Positions 15,944 through 24,526 are shown, counted from the first letter of the stretch. The stretch: 35,253 bases of DNA from Gemmataceae bacterium (GCA_020847555.1 JADLBT010000040.1:1-35253), one strand, 5' to 3'. Made by a program: numbers and translations. Notes: generated by a model not told the origin, from the letters alone.

Positions 15944-16805
15944 TCCCCGCCGCCGGCACCACCACCCACAGCAACGCCGTCAACACGATCGCCAGCGTCG
16001 CGAACAGCAAGCTGTCGTCTTCCGGTGGGCTGCCGGCATGCCCCACCGTCTCCCACAACGCCGCCAGCGGCCTGGCCATGATCAACCGCGACCGCCGACG
16101 TGCCACCGCCGCCCCGCGCAGCAACACCGACGACAGCGCGAAGAACAACAGCATTACCAGCGCAAATCCCGGAAAAACGACCGCCCGGTTCGTCAGGTCC
16201 ACGGCGCCCAGGAAGTTCGTCAGCGACGCCAGCGCCGGGAACGCCACCCCACCCACCAGCAAAATCGTGCCCAGGTGCCCCCCGCCTCCGTACCCCGGCG
16301 CGATCCGCTCCGTCTCCATCCGCGCCCGCGCGAGCAGTCTCCTCTCCGGCGCCTCCGGAGGGCACTGCACCTCCCGCCCCGCGTACAACGACCGCAGCCG
16401 CCCCACCACCGCCTCCGCATACGACTGCACAATGTACTCCGCCACGAACTCCACCGCCCAGCGCGCCATGGGCGTCAGCGGCCCCAGCCGCGGTACCCGC
16501 GGGTCGCGCGATCCCTCCCGGTCCAGCACCTCCAACGCCCGCATCGTCAACCGGTGCGCCTCGGGAAAGCGCTCTGGCGAAGCCAGCGACTCCGTCATTG
16601 CCAGCTCCGCCGCGATCCGCGCCTCCGCCCCGTCCCCCGCGCCTGCCCGCTCTAGCGCCCGCTCCGCCGCCCCCTCCGGGCTCCCCATCAGCAGCTGACG
16701 CGTTCGGTCCAACTGCCCCGTCAGCTCGTCCAGCAGCAACTCCTCCGGTAGACCCGGCAGACGCGACGCCAGCTTGCGGACCTTCGGTTCCCGCCCCGCG
16801 GCCAT
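15921..16805 (-). CDS. Unknown membrane protein with N-terminal helical cytosolic region
   Basis: 294 residues, family not recognised. Residues 1 to about 175 are charged and helical with no membrane segment. Hydrophobic segments follow at about 180-195 (TILLVGGVAFPALASL), 210-232 (AVVFPGFALVMLLFFALSSVLL) and 270-293 (LLFATLAIVLTALLWVVVPAAG). The protein looks membrane-anchored by its C-terminal part. ATG 16805 is preceded by TAGACT at 8 nt and has no Shine-Dalgarno. It is divergent from the phosphatase gene at 16899. Confidence 0.7.
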   Translation of the reverse strand: MAAGREPKVRKLASRLPGLPEELLLDELTGQLDRTRQLLMGSPEGAAERALERAGAGDGAEARIAAELAMTESLASPERFPEAHRLTMRALEVLDREGSRDPRVPRLGPLTPMARWAVEFVAEYIVQSYAEAVVGRLRSLYAGREVQCPPEAPERRLLARARMETERIAPGYGGGGHLGTILLVGGVAFPALASLTNFLGAVDLTNRAVVFPGFALVMLLFFALSSVLLRGAAVARRRSRLIMARPLAALWETVGHAGSPPEDDSLLFATLAIVLTALLWVVVPAAGITLYFAL

Positions 16806-16813
16806 CGCCCGTC

Positions 16814-16819
16814 AGTCTA
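16814..16819 (-). promoter_or_regulatory. -10-like TAGACT, 8 nt before ATG 16805
   Basis: Same hexamer and nearly the same spacing as upstream of the gene at 31671-32663. Supports a leaderless transcript. Confidence 0.45.
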
Positions 16820-16853
16820 CCCTCGTCCGTCGCCAAAGAGCATTGGGGAACCC

Positions 16854-16868
16854 ACGCTACAATTCCCC
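16854..16868 (+). promoter_or_regulatory. -10-like ACGCTACAAT ahead of the phosphatase gene
   Basis: TACAAT at 16858-16863, 35 nt before GTG 16899. The 10-mer ACGCTACAAT followed by a C-run recurs at 17544-17553 ahead of the next gene. Confidence 0.45.
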
Positions 16869-16898
16869 CGTGACACCCTTCCAGGCGGCTCCCCGCCC

Positions 16899-17522
16899 GT
16901 GCGCCTGATCCTCGTCCGCCACGGCCAATCCGAAGGAAACGCCTCCGGCGTCCTCCAGGGCCGCCTCGACTTCGGCCTTACCCCCCTCGGCGTCCGTCAG
17001 TCCCTCGCCGTCGCGCGTCGTCTTGCCCCCGTCGATGGCCCCGCCCGCCTCCTCAGCAGCCCCCTCAAACGCGCCGCCGACACCGCCGCCGTGATCGCCA
17101 CCCGCATCGGTCTCCAGGTGCAATTCGACACCGCCCTCGCCGAATACGACGTCGGTGCCGTCAGCGGCCTCACCGCCGCCGAAATCCGTGCCCGCTTTCC
17201 CGACATCCTCGACGCCTACCGCCGCGGCGACCGACCCTCCTTCCCCGGCGAAGAAGGCCGCGACCACTTCGCCCGCCGCGTCTCCTCCGTCCTCGACCAA
17301 TGGCAGGACTCGGGCGGCACCGTGATCGCCGTTGCCCACGGTGGCGTCATCGCCGCCCTCTGCAGCCTCGTCCTCGGACTCGACCTCCATCGCCCCGGCC
17401 TCCTCGAAGTCGCCAACTGCTCCCTCACCGAGATCGTCCGCGACCCGCGCGGCCGTCCCGTCCTCGCCCGCTCCAACGACACGTGCCACCTCCAGCACGT
17501 CGATTCGCCCGAGACGGATTAG
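16899..17522 (+). CDS. Histidine phosphatase family protein (phosphoglycerate mutase-like)
   Basis: 207 residues starting MRLILVRHGQSEGN, where H8 is the phospho-accepting histidine and R7 the phosphate ligand. LLSSPLKRAADTA supplies the second Arg, E (DTALAEYDVG) the acid, and VIAVAHGG the second His. Members act on varied phosphate esters (cofactor-dependent mutases, alpha-ribazole phosphatase, broad phosphatases); the substrate cannot be told from sequence. GTG 16899 is the only start that keeps the complete catalytic start. Confidence 0.92.
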   Translation: MRLILVRHGQSEGNASGVLQGRLDFGLTPLGVRQSLAVARRLAPVDGPARLLSSPLKRAADTAAVIATRIGLQVQFDTALAEYDVGAVSGLTAAEIRARFPDILDAYRRGDRPSFPGEEGRDHFARRVSSVLDQWQDSGGTVIAVAHGGVIAALCSLVLGLDLHRPGLLEVANCSLTEIVRDPRGRPVLARSNDTCHLQHVDSPETD

Positions 17523-17543
17523 CGAGGCATCCCCTGCCCCCGG

Positions 17544-17558
17544 ACGCTACAATCCCCC
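17544..17558 (+). promoter_or_regulatory. -10-like ACGCTACAAT ahead of the HpaB-type gene
   Basis: TACAAT at 17548-17553, 28 nt before ATG 17582. Shares ACGCTACAAT plus the following C-run with 16854-16868. Confidence 0.45.
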
Positions 17559-17581
17559 TAAGGGCTGCCCAGGAGGAAAGG

Positions 17582-19027
17582 ATGCCGCCACGCACCGGCG
17601 AGCAATTCCTCGCAGGCCTGCGCGGGGCCCGTGCCGTCAGGCTCGAAGGCCACCCCGTCGCCGACGTCACCTGCCACCCCGCCCTTGCCGGCGCCGCACA
17701 CACCCTCGCCGCCGTCTTCGACCTCCAGCATAGCTTCCCCGACGACTGCCTCGCCGAGGGGCCCGGGGGCCATCCCATCCCTGTCAGCCACCTCATCCCT
17801 CGCTCCCGCGGCGACCTCCAGCGTCGCCACGCCGGCCTCCAGCGCGTCGCCGAATTCACCGCCGGCCTCATGGGCCGTACCCCGGACTATCTGAACGTTA
17901 CCTTCGCCGGCTTCGCTGCTCGCCCCGACGAATGGTCCATGGGCGACAACGCCGCCGGTGCCGCCGCCCTCCTCGCCTTCCAGCGCGAGATCGCCGTCCG
18001 CGACCTCGCACTCACCCACACCATCATCCATCCCACCGTCGACCGCGCGCAGGGCGACGCGCCCGCTCCCGGCAACACCGTCGCCCTCCGCCGCGTCGGC
18101 AGCACGGCCGGCGGCGTCGTCGTCCGCGGCGCCCGCGTCCTCGCCACCCTCGCCCCCTTCGCCGACGAGATCGCCGTCTACCCCGGCCACCCACTCCCGC
18201 CCGGTGCCGACGACTACGCCCTCGCCTTCTCCATCCCCCTGTCCACCCCGGGCCTCACCATCCTCTGCCGCGACAGCTTCTCCCGCTGCGGCAGCCCCTT
18301 CGACCACCCCCTTTCCGGCCGCTTCGACGAACAGGACGCCTTCGTCGTTTTCGACGACGTCACCGTCCCCCGCGACCGCCTCTTCGTTGACGCCAACCTC
18401 GCTGCCTACAACACCGTCATGCGCACGTCCTGGTTCCCGAACGTCGCCCAGCAGACCATGATCCGCGCCCAGACCAGGCTCGAGTTCGCCTACGGCCTTG
18501 GCTGTCGTATGGCCGAAGTCCTCAACGACACCTCACCCGCCACAAATGAGCTTCTCGGCGAAATCTGGACCTACGCGGAATTCGCCCGCGCCGCTGTCCG
18601 CACCGCCGAGGAGGAAGCCGCCGACTGCGGCACCGGTGCCTGGTTCCCCTCACCCGGCCCAATGAACGCCCTCCGCGCCGCCCTCCCCCGCTGGTTCCCC
18701 CGCGTCAACGAGATCCTCCGCCTCGTCGGCTCCCACAACCTTCTCGCCACCCCCGCCCACGGCGACCTCGCCGACCCGGCGGTGGGCCCACTCGTCGACC
18801 ACTACCTGCACGGCGCCGCCGACCACTCGGCACGGGAACGCGTCTCCGTCTTCCGCCTCGCCTGGGACTTCGTGGCCAGCGACCTCGGTGGCCGCAATGA
18901 GCAATACGAACGCTTCTACCTGGCCTCCGCCGCGCGCTGCCATCAGCTCGCCCACGCCGCTGCGCCTCGCGATCGTGCCCGCCTCCTCGTCGACCAGTTT
19001 CTCGCCCCGCCTACGCCTTACCACTGA
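17582..19027 (+). CDS. 4-hydroxyphenylacetate 3-hydroxylase-family flavin monooxygenase (HpaB type)
   Basis: 481 residues of the HpaB/PvcC family: FADH2-using aromatic hydroxylases, which take reduced flavin from a separate reductase. Conserved elements: SHLIPRSRGDLQRRH at about 61-75, MGRTPDYLNVTFAGF at about 97-111 and SIPLSTPGLTILCRD with FDHPLSGRFDEQDAFVVFDDVTVPRDRLF at about 219-263. Towards the C-terminus come GLGCRMAEVLN and RNEQYERFY. The family includes HpaB, 4-hydroxybutyryl-CoA dehydratase-like and biosynthetic hydroxylases, so the substrate is open. No HpaC reductase is adjacent; a VOC protein of the ring-cleavage fold is encoded convergently with a 17-nt overlap. AGGAGG stands just before ATG 17582. 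Confidence 0.92.
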   Translation: MPPRTGEQFLAGLRGARAVRLEGHPVADVTCHPALAGAAHTLAAVFDLQHSFPDDCLAEGPGGHPIPVSHLIPRSRGDLQRRHAGLQRVAEFTAGLMGRTPDYLNVTFAGFAARPDEWSMGDNAAGAAALLAFQREIAVRDLALTHTIIHPTVDRAQGDAPAPGNTVALRRVGSTAGGVVVRGARVLATLAPFADEIAVYPGHPLPPGADDYALAFSIPLSTPGLTILCRDSFSRCGSPFDHPLSGRFDEQDAFVVFDDVTVPRDRLFVDANLAAYNTVMRTSWFPNVAQQTMIRAQTRLEFAYGLGCRMAEVLNDTSPATNELLGEIWTYAEFARAAVRTAEEEAADCGTGAWFPSPGPMNALRAALPRWFPRVNEILRLVGSHNLLATPAHGDLADPAVGPLVDHYLHGAADHSARERVSVFRLAWDFVASDLGGRNEQYERFYLASAARCHQLAHAAAPRDRARLLVDQFLAPPTPYH

Positions 19028-19574
19028 AGACCGGATACGCCGTGCCGTCCTCCAGCGCCTCAGCACCCTCCGTCGGCAACTCCTTGAAGTAGTTGAACGC
19101 CTCGTCCAGCCCCTCCTCCCACGCCCCGCGAGGCAGGTCGTACAGCACTTCGATGCCGTGCCCGTCCGGGTCGGAAACGTACACGCTGTGGCTCATCCCG
19201 TGCTCCCCGCGCAGGTGGAAGGTCACCCCGCAGGCACGCAGGTGAGCCACCTGTCCCAGCCACGCCTCCCGGTCCGGATACGCGATCGCCACATGGTTCA
19301 GCCCCGCTCGCCGCGGCGCCATCGACCACGCCGCGACTTCCGGCTGCTCCTCCCGCCGCCGCACCTCCGCCAGCGCCAGGTCGTGATGGTGCCCCTCCGT
19401 CCCTCCCCGGTAGAAACGCATCTTCATCCCCGGGCTCGTCTTCAGCTCGCCGCATTGCTCGAAGCCCATCACCTCCGTCCAGAACCGGTGCGACGCTTCG
19501 AGATCGCGCACGTTCAACACCAGATGGCTCACCCCCACAGGGCGCGCCGCCGCCGTCTTCGCCTCGGGCTCCAT
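19011..19574 (-). CDS. VOC-superfamily protein (glyoxalase / extradiol dioxygenase fold)
   Basis: 187 residues with two VOC modules: VGVSHLVLNVRDLEASHRFW (H17) and GLNHVAIAYPDREAW (H94), ending in the DPDGHGIEVLYD block (E142). H17/H94/E142 are candidate metal ligands, as in glyoxalase I, fosfomycin resistance proteins and catechol 2,3-dioxygenases. The GHHHDLALAE stretch resembles the dioxygenase group, and the convergent HpaB-type gene would fit ring hydroxylation followed by cleavage, which is inference. ATG 19574 is chosen because AAGGAGG precedes it by 7 nt; the 30-residue upstream extension is not protein-like. Confidence 0.88.
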   Translation of the reverse strand: MEPEAKTAAARPVGVSHLVLNVRDLEASHRFWTEVMGFEQCGELKTSPGMKMRFYRGGTEGHHHDLALAEVRRREEQPEVAAWSMAPRRAGLNHVAIAYPDREAWLGQVAHLRACGVTFHLRGEHGMSHSVYVSDPDGHGIEVLYDLPRGAWEEGLDEAFNYFKELPTEGAEALEDGTAYPVFSGKA

Positions 19575-19662
19575 GACGTCCTCCTTCCGGACACCATTTT
19601 GCCATCCGGCCCACACCACGAAGCCATCCCATCGCCCTGCTCGCCGCGCCGTTCGCGCTCTC

Positions 19663-19685
19663 AAACAGAAGGCGGCGTCCTTCTT
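19663..19685 (-). terminator. Weak intrinsic terminator of the lyase-rarA operon
   Basis: Reading the minus strand: AGAAGG, 6-nt loop, CCTTCT (19684-19679 and 19672-19667), followed by GTTT. It lies about 90 bp after the stop of the last operon gene. The stem is short and the T-run brief. Confidence 0.4.
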
Positions 19686-19771
19686 AGTCCCCGCGACCGC
19701 GTGCTCATCAGGCGCCGAACGTCGTCGCGCTCGTCACAACCCCCGGCTCTCCTCGCCGGCGGGGAACACCT

Positions 19772-20104
19772 TCACCCCTGCCCGCGACGCCGCTCCTGCG
19801 CCTCCAGGATCGCGTTCGCGATCAGCCGCGCGTGCGGATACGGCTTCCACCCCGCGGGCGAGCTGTAATACCGCACGCCGGCCTGGTACTCGTCCGGCTC
19901 CCGCTCCCCGTACTCTACGTCCACCCCGTCTACCCTGATCGTCGGCGAACCCAGAAAGCGCTTCGTCCGCGCGTCTTCACTCCCGTCCACCTCCACATAG
20001 TCGACCGTGAGGCCCGGGTCCGTCGCCTCGATCGCCAGCCGGAGCGCCTCCTCGGCCTCCGCCGTCCGCCCGACGTTCCGCGCATACAGGTATTCGACCC
20101 TCAT
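19772..20104 (-). CDS. Thioredoxin-fold protein lacking the redox cysteines (DF-family-like)
   Basis: 110 residues beginning MRVEYLYARNVGRTAEAEEAL. The pattern VEYLY...(helix)...VDYVEVDGSEDARTKRFLGSPTIRVDGVDVEY matches DF-family thioredoxin-fold (seleno)proteins, which normally carry Cys or Sec after the first strand (LYFDGCP). Here that segment reads ARNVGRT, with no Cys or Sec, so a redox role is unlikely and a binding role possible. Its ATG overlaps the TGA of rarA as ATGA, so it is the last gene of the lyase-rarA operon. Function unknown. Confidence 0.75.
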   Translation of the reverse strand: MRVEYLYARNVGRTAEAEEALRLAIEATDPGLTVDYVEVDGSEDARTKRFLGSPTIRVDGVDVEYGEREPDEYQAGVRYYSSPAGWKPYPHARLIANAILEAQERRRGQG

Positions 20105-21471
20105 CGCTCCTCCTCTGGCGCCTCTTCCGGGGGCGTCTCCGGGAGCCGCCGGAGCTCCGTCAGCCGTCGCCAGGCGTCTGCCTCGAACCCGACCGCTCCC
20201 GGCCGGTAATACTCCGACCGCCCGAGCGCTTCCGGCAAGTAGGTGGCGCCGCGCGCGAAGTGGTCCGCCTCGTCGTGCGCGTACCGATAACCCCGCCCGT
20301 AGCCGAACTGGCGCATCAGCCCCGTGACCGCATTCCGTAGGTGCAACGGCACCGGCAAGTGCGACGTCCGCACCGCGTCCTCCTTCGCCCGCAGGTAGGC
20401 AGCGTTCGCGCTGTTGCTCTTCGGCGCCAGCGCCAGGTACAGGCAGCACTCGGCCATCGGCAGGAACCCTTCCGGCATCCCCACGAAGTGCACCGCCTGC
20501 TGGCAGGCCGTCGCCACCACCAGCGCCTGCGGGTCCGCCAGCCCCACGTCCTCCGCCGCCAGCAGCACCATTCGCCGCACGATGAACAGCGGGTCCTCCC
20601 CGCTCTCCACCATCCTCGCCAACCAGTAGACCGCCGCATCAGGGTCCGACCCGCGCACCGATTTGATGAACGCCGAGATCGTGTCGTAGTGGAAGTCCGC
20701 CTGCTTGTCGTAATAGGGTCGACGCTCCTGCAGCGCCTGCATGATCGCGCGCGCCCCGATCGTGGTCCCGCCCTCTGCTGCCGTCATCTCCGCGGCGATC
20801 TCCAGCGCCGTCAGCGCCGCCCGGCCGTCGCCGCTCGAGCCCTCGATGAGCAACGCCCGGCCTGCCTCGTCAAGGTCCAGCCCAAGCTCGCCGAGCCCGC
20901 GGTCCCGGTCTGCCAGCGCCCGTCCCACCAGCGTCGCCAGCGCCTCGTCGGCAAGCCCCTCCAGCCGCACCACACGGACTCGGCTGAGCAGCGGCGCCAC
21001 CACCTCGAACGACGGGTTCTCCGTCGTTGCCCCCACCAGCGTGATCGTCCCGTCCTCGACATACGGCAGCACCGCGTCCTGCTGCGCCTTGTTGAAGCGG
21101 TGGATCTCGTCGATGAAGACCACCGTCCGCCGTCCCGCCTGCCGCCGCGCCTGCGCTTCCGCCACGAGCCGCCGCAACTCCGCCACCCCCGACGACACGG
21201 CCGAAATCCCCACGAACTCCGCCTTCGCGTCCCGTGCCAGCAGCCGCGCCAGCGTCGTCTTCCCGCAGCCAGGCGGCCCCCACAGGATGATCGACGGCAG
21301 CCGCCCTCGTTCCACCGCGCTGCGCAGCATCGTCCCGGGCCCCACTGCCTGCTCCTGGCCCACCAGCTCCTCCAGCGACCGCGGCCGCATCCGTGCCGCC
21401 AGTGGCGCGTCCCCTGGCAGCCCCGGCTCCGACGCCGAAAACGACGCCTGGCGCGGGTCGGGCCGCTTCAT
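20101..21471 (-). CDS. rarA: Replication-associated recombination AAA+ ATPase RarA/MgsA
   Basis: 456 residues of the RarA/MgsA/WRNIP1 family, an AAA+ ATPase acting at stalled replication forks. It shows the RuvB-like start (LAARMRPRSLEELVGQEQAVG), Walker A GPPGCGKTT (65-73), Walker B VVFIDEIHRFNKAQQD (117-132), sensor 1 GATTENPSFE, and the C-terminal tetramerisation part with YYDKQADFHYDTISAFIKSVRGSDPDAA and YRYAHDE. The N-terminal SSB-like region before the ATPase is short. It starts 10 nt after the stop of the ThDP lyase gene and overlaps the next gene by 4 nt. Confidence 0.96.
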   Translation of the reverse strand: MKRPDPRQASFSASEPGLPGDAPLAARMRPRSLEELVGQEQAVGPGTMLRSAVERGRLPSIILWGPPGCGKTTLARLLARDAKAEFVGISAVSSGVAELRRLVAEAQARRQAGRRTVVFIDEIHRFNKAQQDAVLPYVEDGTITLVGATTENPSFEVVAPLLSRVRVVRLEGLADEALATLVGRALADRDRGLGELGLDLDEAGRALLIEGSSGDGRAALTALEIAAEMTAAEGGTTIGARAIMQALQERRPYYDKQADFHYDTISAFIKSVRGSDPDAAVYWLARMVESGEDPLFIVRRMVLLAAEDVGLADPQALVVATACQQAVHFVGMPEGFLPMAECCLYLALAPKSNSANAAYLRAKEDAVRTSHLPVPLHLRNAVTGLMRQFGYGRGYRYAHDEADHFARGATYLPEALGRSEYYRPGAVGFEADAWRRLTELRRLPETPPEEAPEEER

Positions 21472-21481
21472 CCCCGCTTCC

Positions 21482-23134
21482 TCAACGGGTCAGCCACGCG
21501 AACTGCTGCGGCCTCCGGTTCGCTCGCGGATCGATCATGACGTTCACGACCGTTGGCACGTCCGCTGCCAGCGCCTCCTCCAGCGCCGGTCGCAGCTCAT
21601 GCGGCTCCGTCACGAACCACCCTTTCCCCCCGAACGCCTCCACCACCTTGTCGTAGCGAGCGTTCGGCGTGTACGACCCCGGCGGAACGCGCGACCGGTC
21701 CAGCCGCGTCGGCCCGCCCCCGATCCCGTTATTGTTGACGATGACCATCGTGATCGGCAGGCCATAGCGGAACATCGTCTCCACTTCCATTCCGCTGAAC
21801 CCGAACGCCGAGTCGCCCTCCACGGCCACGACTTTCTTGTCCGGGTGCACCGCTGCGGCCGCCATCGCGAACGCTAGCCCAACCCCCATCGTCCCGAAGG
21901 TCCCCGCGTCCAGCCGGTGGCGCGGCAGATAGTTCGGCAGGATCGTCCGCCCGATGTCCATCGTGTTCGCGCCCTCGCTCGCGACAATCGCGTCCCGCGG
22001 CAGCACGTCCCGGACTTCCCGCAGCACGCGGTAGTACCCCATCGGCACAGCGTCGTCGTTCAGCATCGGCTCCGTCTGCGCCCGGTTCTCCTCGATCTTC
22101 CGCTGCAGCCCCGTCCACCACGTGCTCTCCGCCGGGTATTGCCACGGCTGCCGGGCCAGCGCAGCGTTCAGCTGCGCTGTCACCGCCTTCGCGTCGCCTA
22201 CCAGCGCCACCTCCGTCGGCACGTTCGTCCCGATCTCTTCCGCTGCAATGTCGACCTGCACCACCCGCACCTTCGGGTCGAACCGCGGCGGCTGCCCGAA
22301 GTGCATGATCCAGTTCAGCCGCGCCCCCAGCAGCACCACAAGGTCGGCGTTCTGCAGCGCGAACGAGCGCGCAGGTGCGATCGACTGCGGATGGTCGTCG
22401 GGCAGCACGCCCTTGCCCATCGGCGACGCCAGAAATGGGAGCCCCGTGGCCTCGACGAAGGCTCGCACTTCCTCCTCCGCGCGGGCGTACGCCGCCCCCT
22501 TCCCGACGACGATCAGCGGCCGTTCCGCCGACCGCAGCGCTGCCAGCGCCGCCTCGACGCGCTCCTCCGGCGCCAGCGTTCGTGGCGCGTCCGGGCAGCG
22601 CGCCGGCCAGCGCACCTCCTCCTCCTCGGCCGTGGCCCCGATCAGGTCCCCCGGCAGGTCCAGGTACACCGCCCCCGGACGGCCGTAGATCGACGTTCGC
22701 ACCGCTTGCTCCACGTACGCTGGCAGTCGCTGCACCCCGTCCGGCCGCGCCGCCAGCTTCACGAACGGCCGCGCGGCCTCGATCTGCGGCGCCTCCTGGA
22801 ACGCCCCCGCCTGGTTCTGGTACGAATCGTTCGCCCCCGCCAGGAGAACCATCGGCCAGCAGTTCGCCCACGCGTTCGCCAGCCCCGCAATCGCGTGCAC
22901 CATCCCCGGCCCCGACACCGCCAGGCACGCCCCCGGCCGCCCGGTGAGATAGCCGACCGCTCCCGCCGCATAGCTCGCCGCCTGCTCGTTCCGGAAGTTG
23001 TAGTACTTGATTCCCTCGCGCTGCGCCGCGAGCGCGATCGGGATCACCGGCACCCCCATGATCCCGAACATGTACTCGACGCCCTGCTCCTTCAGGCAGC
23101 GGGCGATGATGGTGGCGCCGTCGATTGTGGCCAT
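21482..23134 (-). CDS. ThDP-dependent 2-hydroxyacyl-CoA lyase / oxalyl-CoA decarboxylase-like enzyme
   Basis: 550 residues. Three ThDP-enzyme domains: Pyr domain with the ThDP-activating E50 in RNEQAASYAAGA, a central domain with RLNWIMHFGQPPRF, and a PP domain with the Mg/ThDP motif GDSAFGFSGMEVETMFRYGLPITMVIVNNNGI. The CLAVSGPGMVHAIAGLANAWANCWP, GAFQEAPQIEAARP and YGRPGAVYLDLPGDL segments match 2-hydroxyacyl-CoA lyases and oxalyl-CoA decarboxylases better than acetolactate synthases. Expected chemistry: cleavage of a 2-hydroxyacyl-CoA to formyl-CoA and an aldehyde, or oxalyl-CoA decarboxylation. ATG 23134 follows GGAGAG; a TAGAAT hexamer (23166-23171) is the probable -10. First gene of an operon with rarA. 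No formyl-CoA transferase is near. Confidence 0.9.
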   Translation of the reverse strand: MATIDGATIIARCLKEQGVEYMFGIMGVPVIPIALAAQREGIKYYNFRNEQAASYAAGAVGYLTGRPGACLAVSGPGMVHAIAGLANAWANCWPMVLLAGANDSYQNQAGAFQEAPQIEAARPFVKLAARPDGVQRLPAYVEQAVRTSIYGRPGAVYLDLPGDLIGATAEEEEVRWPARCPDAPRTLAPEERVEAALAALRSAERPLIVVGKGAAYARAEEEVRAFVEATGLPFLASPMGKGVLPDDHPQSIAPARSFALQNADLVVLLGARLNWIMHFGQPPRFDPKVRVVQVDIAAEEIGTNVPTEVALVGDAKAVTAQLNAALARQPWQYPAESTWWTGLQRKIEENRAQTEPMLNDDAVPMGYYRVLREVRDVLPRDAIVASEGANTMDIGRTILPNYLPRHRLDAGTFGTMGVGLAFAMAAAAVHPDKKVVAVEGDSAFGFSGMEVETMFRYGLPITMVIVNNNGIGGGPTRLDRSRVPPGSYTPNARYDKVVEAFGGKGWFVTEPHELRPALEEALAADVPTVVNVMIDPRANRRPQQFAWLTR

Positions 23135-23200
23135 CGGCAACTCTCCAGGTCAGGGCTCTCTGCCGATTCTACAGCCCTTCCGCATGAGCGCCGGTAACCC

Positions 23201-23674
23201 CTATCCCGACTCCACGATCCGCAGGATCTGATCGGCGTGATCGTGCGCGTGCCGCCCATAGATCTCCAGCCACCGTTCGACGCCGTACGCCCCGAGGTCG
23301 CTGTGCGTCGCCTTCCGCTTCCATTCGTCGTCCGACAACCGCCGCAGGATCCCCACCGTGCTCGCCCGCGCCCAGCGAAAGGCCTCCAACGACTCCTCGA
23401 TAGGACGCCCGTCGTAGTACAGCCGCTCCGCCCAGACCCGCTCGTCGAACGCCAGGATCGCGGGCTCGTCCTCCGCGACCATCCGACGCAGCCTCAGCGC
23501 CGACGTCATCTCGCTGTCCGCCAGGTGGTGCGTTATCCTCCGCGCTGTCCAGTCGTCCCCGTCCGACGGCTTGACGTCCAGCCGCGCCGCCCCCACCTTC
23601 TCGACCGCCTCCCTTACCGCCTCGTAGCCGCTCGCGTACTGTTCGATGAGCGCCCTTCGCTTGTCGTCATGCAT
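23201..23674 (-). CDS. DinB/DUF664-family four-helix metalloprotein
   Basis: 157 residues: first helix DKRRALIEQYASGYEAVREAVEKV, then DDWTARRITHHLADSEMTSALRLRRMV with the first metal His pair, and a C-terminal YGRHAHDHADQILRIV with the other His ligands. DinB-like proteins include thiol-dependent S-transferases and mycothiol/bacillithiol-dependent enzymes; the substrate is unknown. Unlike the copy at 10643, this one is intact. The crotonase gene ends 48 bp upstream on the same strand. Confidence 0.85.
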   Translation of the reverse strand: MHDDKRRALIEQYASGYEAVREAVEKVGAARLDVKPSDGDDWTARRITHHLADSEMTSALRLRRMVAEDEPAILAFDERVWAERLYYDGRPIEESLEAFRWARASTVGILRRLSDDEWKRKATHSDLGAYGVERWLEIYGRHAHDHADQILRIVESG

Positions 23675-23722
23675 GGTTCGGTCCTCCCGGTGTCGGCCGT
23701 CGCAGTCCTTCCTCGCGGCCGC

Positions 23723-24526
23723 TCAGGCATCCTGCCAGACCGGGTCGCGGCGCTCGAGCCAGGCCTTGCTCGCCTCGGCAGCGTCCGCCGTCGTCCCGGC
23801 GAGCGCCTGGTTGCGGTTTTCGAGCTTCAAAGCGTTCTCCAGCGAGACGCCGGTGATCGTTTCGTTCAGCACCTCCTTGCTGAGCCTCAGGCCGAGGGGG
23901 CTCGAGCGGCGCGTCATCTCGCCGGCTATCGCGATCGCCGCCGGCAGCAGCTCCTCCCGGCTCACAATGCGGGTGACGAGGCCCATCTCCCGCGCCTCCG
24001 CCGCGTCGACCAGCCGCCCGGTGTAGATCATGTCTGCCGCGTGTGCCGCGCCAACGATCTTCGGAAGATGGTACGAGCTCCCCACGTCGCAACCGCTCAG
24101 CCCAAGGTTGAGGAACGAGCAGGCGAAGCGCGCCGCCTCCGTCCCGATGCGGACGTCGGAGGCCAGCGCAATCGAAAGACCGCCCCCGGCCGCCGGTCCA
24201 TTTACCGCCGCGATGATCGGCTGGGGGCAGCGGCGCATCTTCACCACCAGGTCCGCGATGTCCTCCTGGAAGGTGTAGACGCCCTGGACGGCACCCACGC
24301 CCGGCTGCCAGTCCCGGGACGGCCGCGCCTTCAGATCGAGCCCCGCGCAGAAGCCTCGCCCGGTGCCTGTGACGATGATGACGCGGCAACCGTAGTCGCG
24401 GTGGCGTTCGTCGAAGAAGGCGCGCAGGGCGCGCAGCATGTCAGCGTCGATCGCGTTCAGCCGCTCTGGCCGGTTCAGCGTCGCGATGCCGATCGGTCCT
24501 TGCCGTTCGAAAAGCAGTTCGTCCAT
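23723..24526 (-). CDS. Enoyl-CoA hydratase/isomerase family protein with unusual active site
   Basis: 267 residues of the crotonase superfamily: NRPERLNAID, the oxyanion-hole segments GFCAGLDLKA and AAVNGPAAGGGLSIALASDVRI. The two catalytic Glu of classic hydratases are absent: GGGxE is GGGLS and the second (PE) position is CSFLNLG. An Asp is kept in LSGCDVGSSYHLP at the place where dienoyl-CoA isomerases have one. It is therefore more likely an isomerase or another crotonase chemistry than a hydratase. It lies just downstream of miaB on the same strand (66 bp). Confidence 0.9.
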   Translation of the reverse strand: MDELLFERQGPIGIATLNRPERLNAIDADMLRALRAFFDERHRDYGCRVIIVTGTGRGFCAGLDLKARPSRDWQPGVGAVQGVYTFQEDIADLVVKMRRCPQPIIAAVNGPAAGGGLSIALASDVRIGTEAARFACSFLNLGLSGCDVGSSYHLPKIVGAAHAADMIYTGRLVDAAEAREMGLVTRIVSREELLPAAIAIAGEMTRRSSPLGLRLSKEVLNETITGVSLENALKLENRNQALAGTTADAAEASKAWLERRDPVWQDA

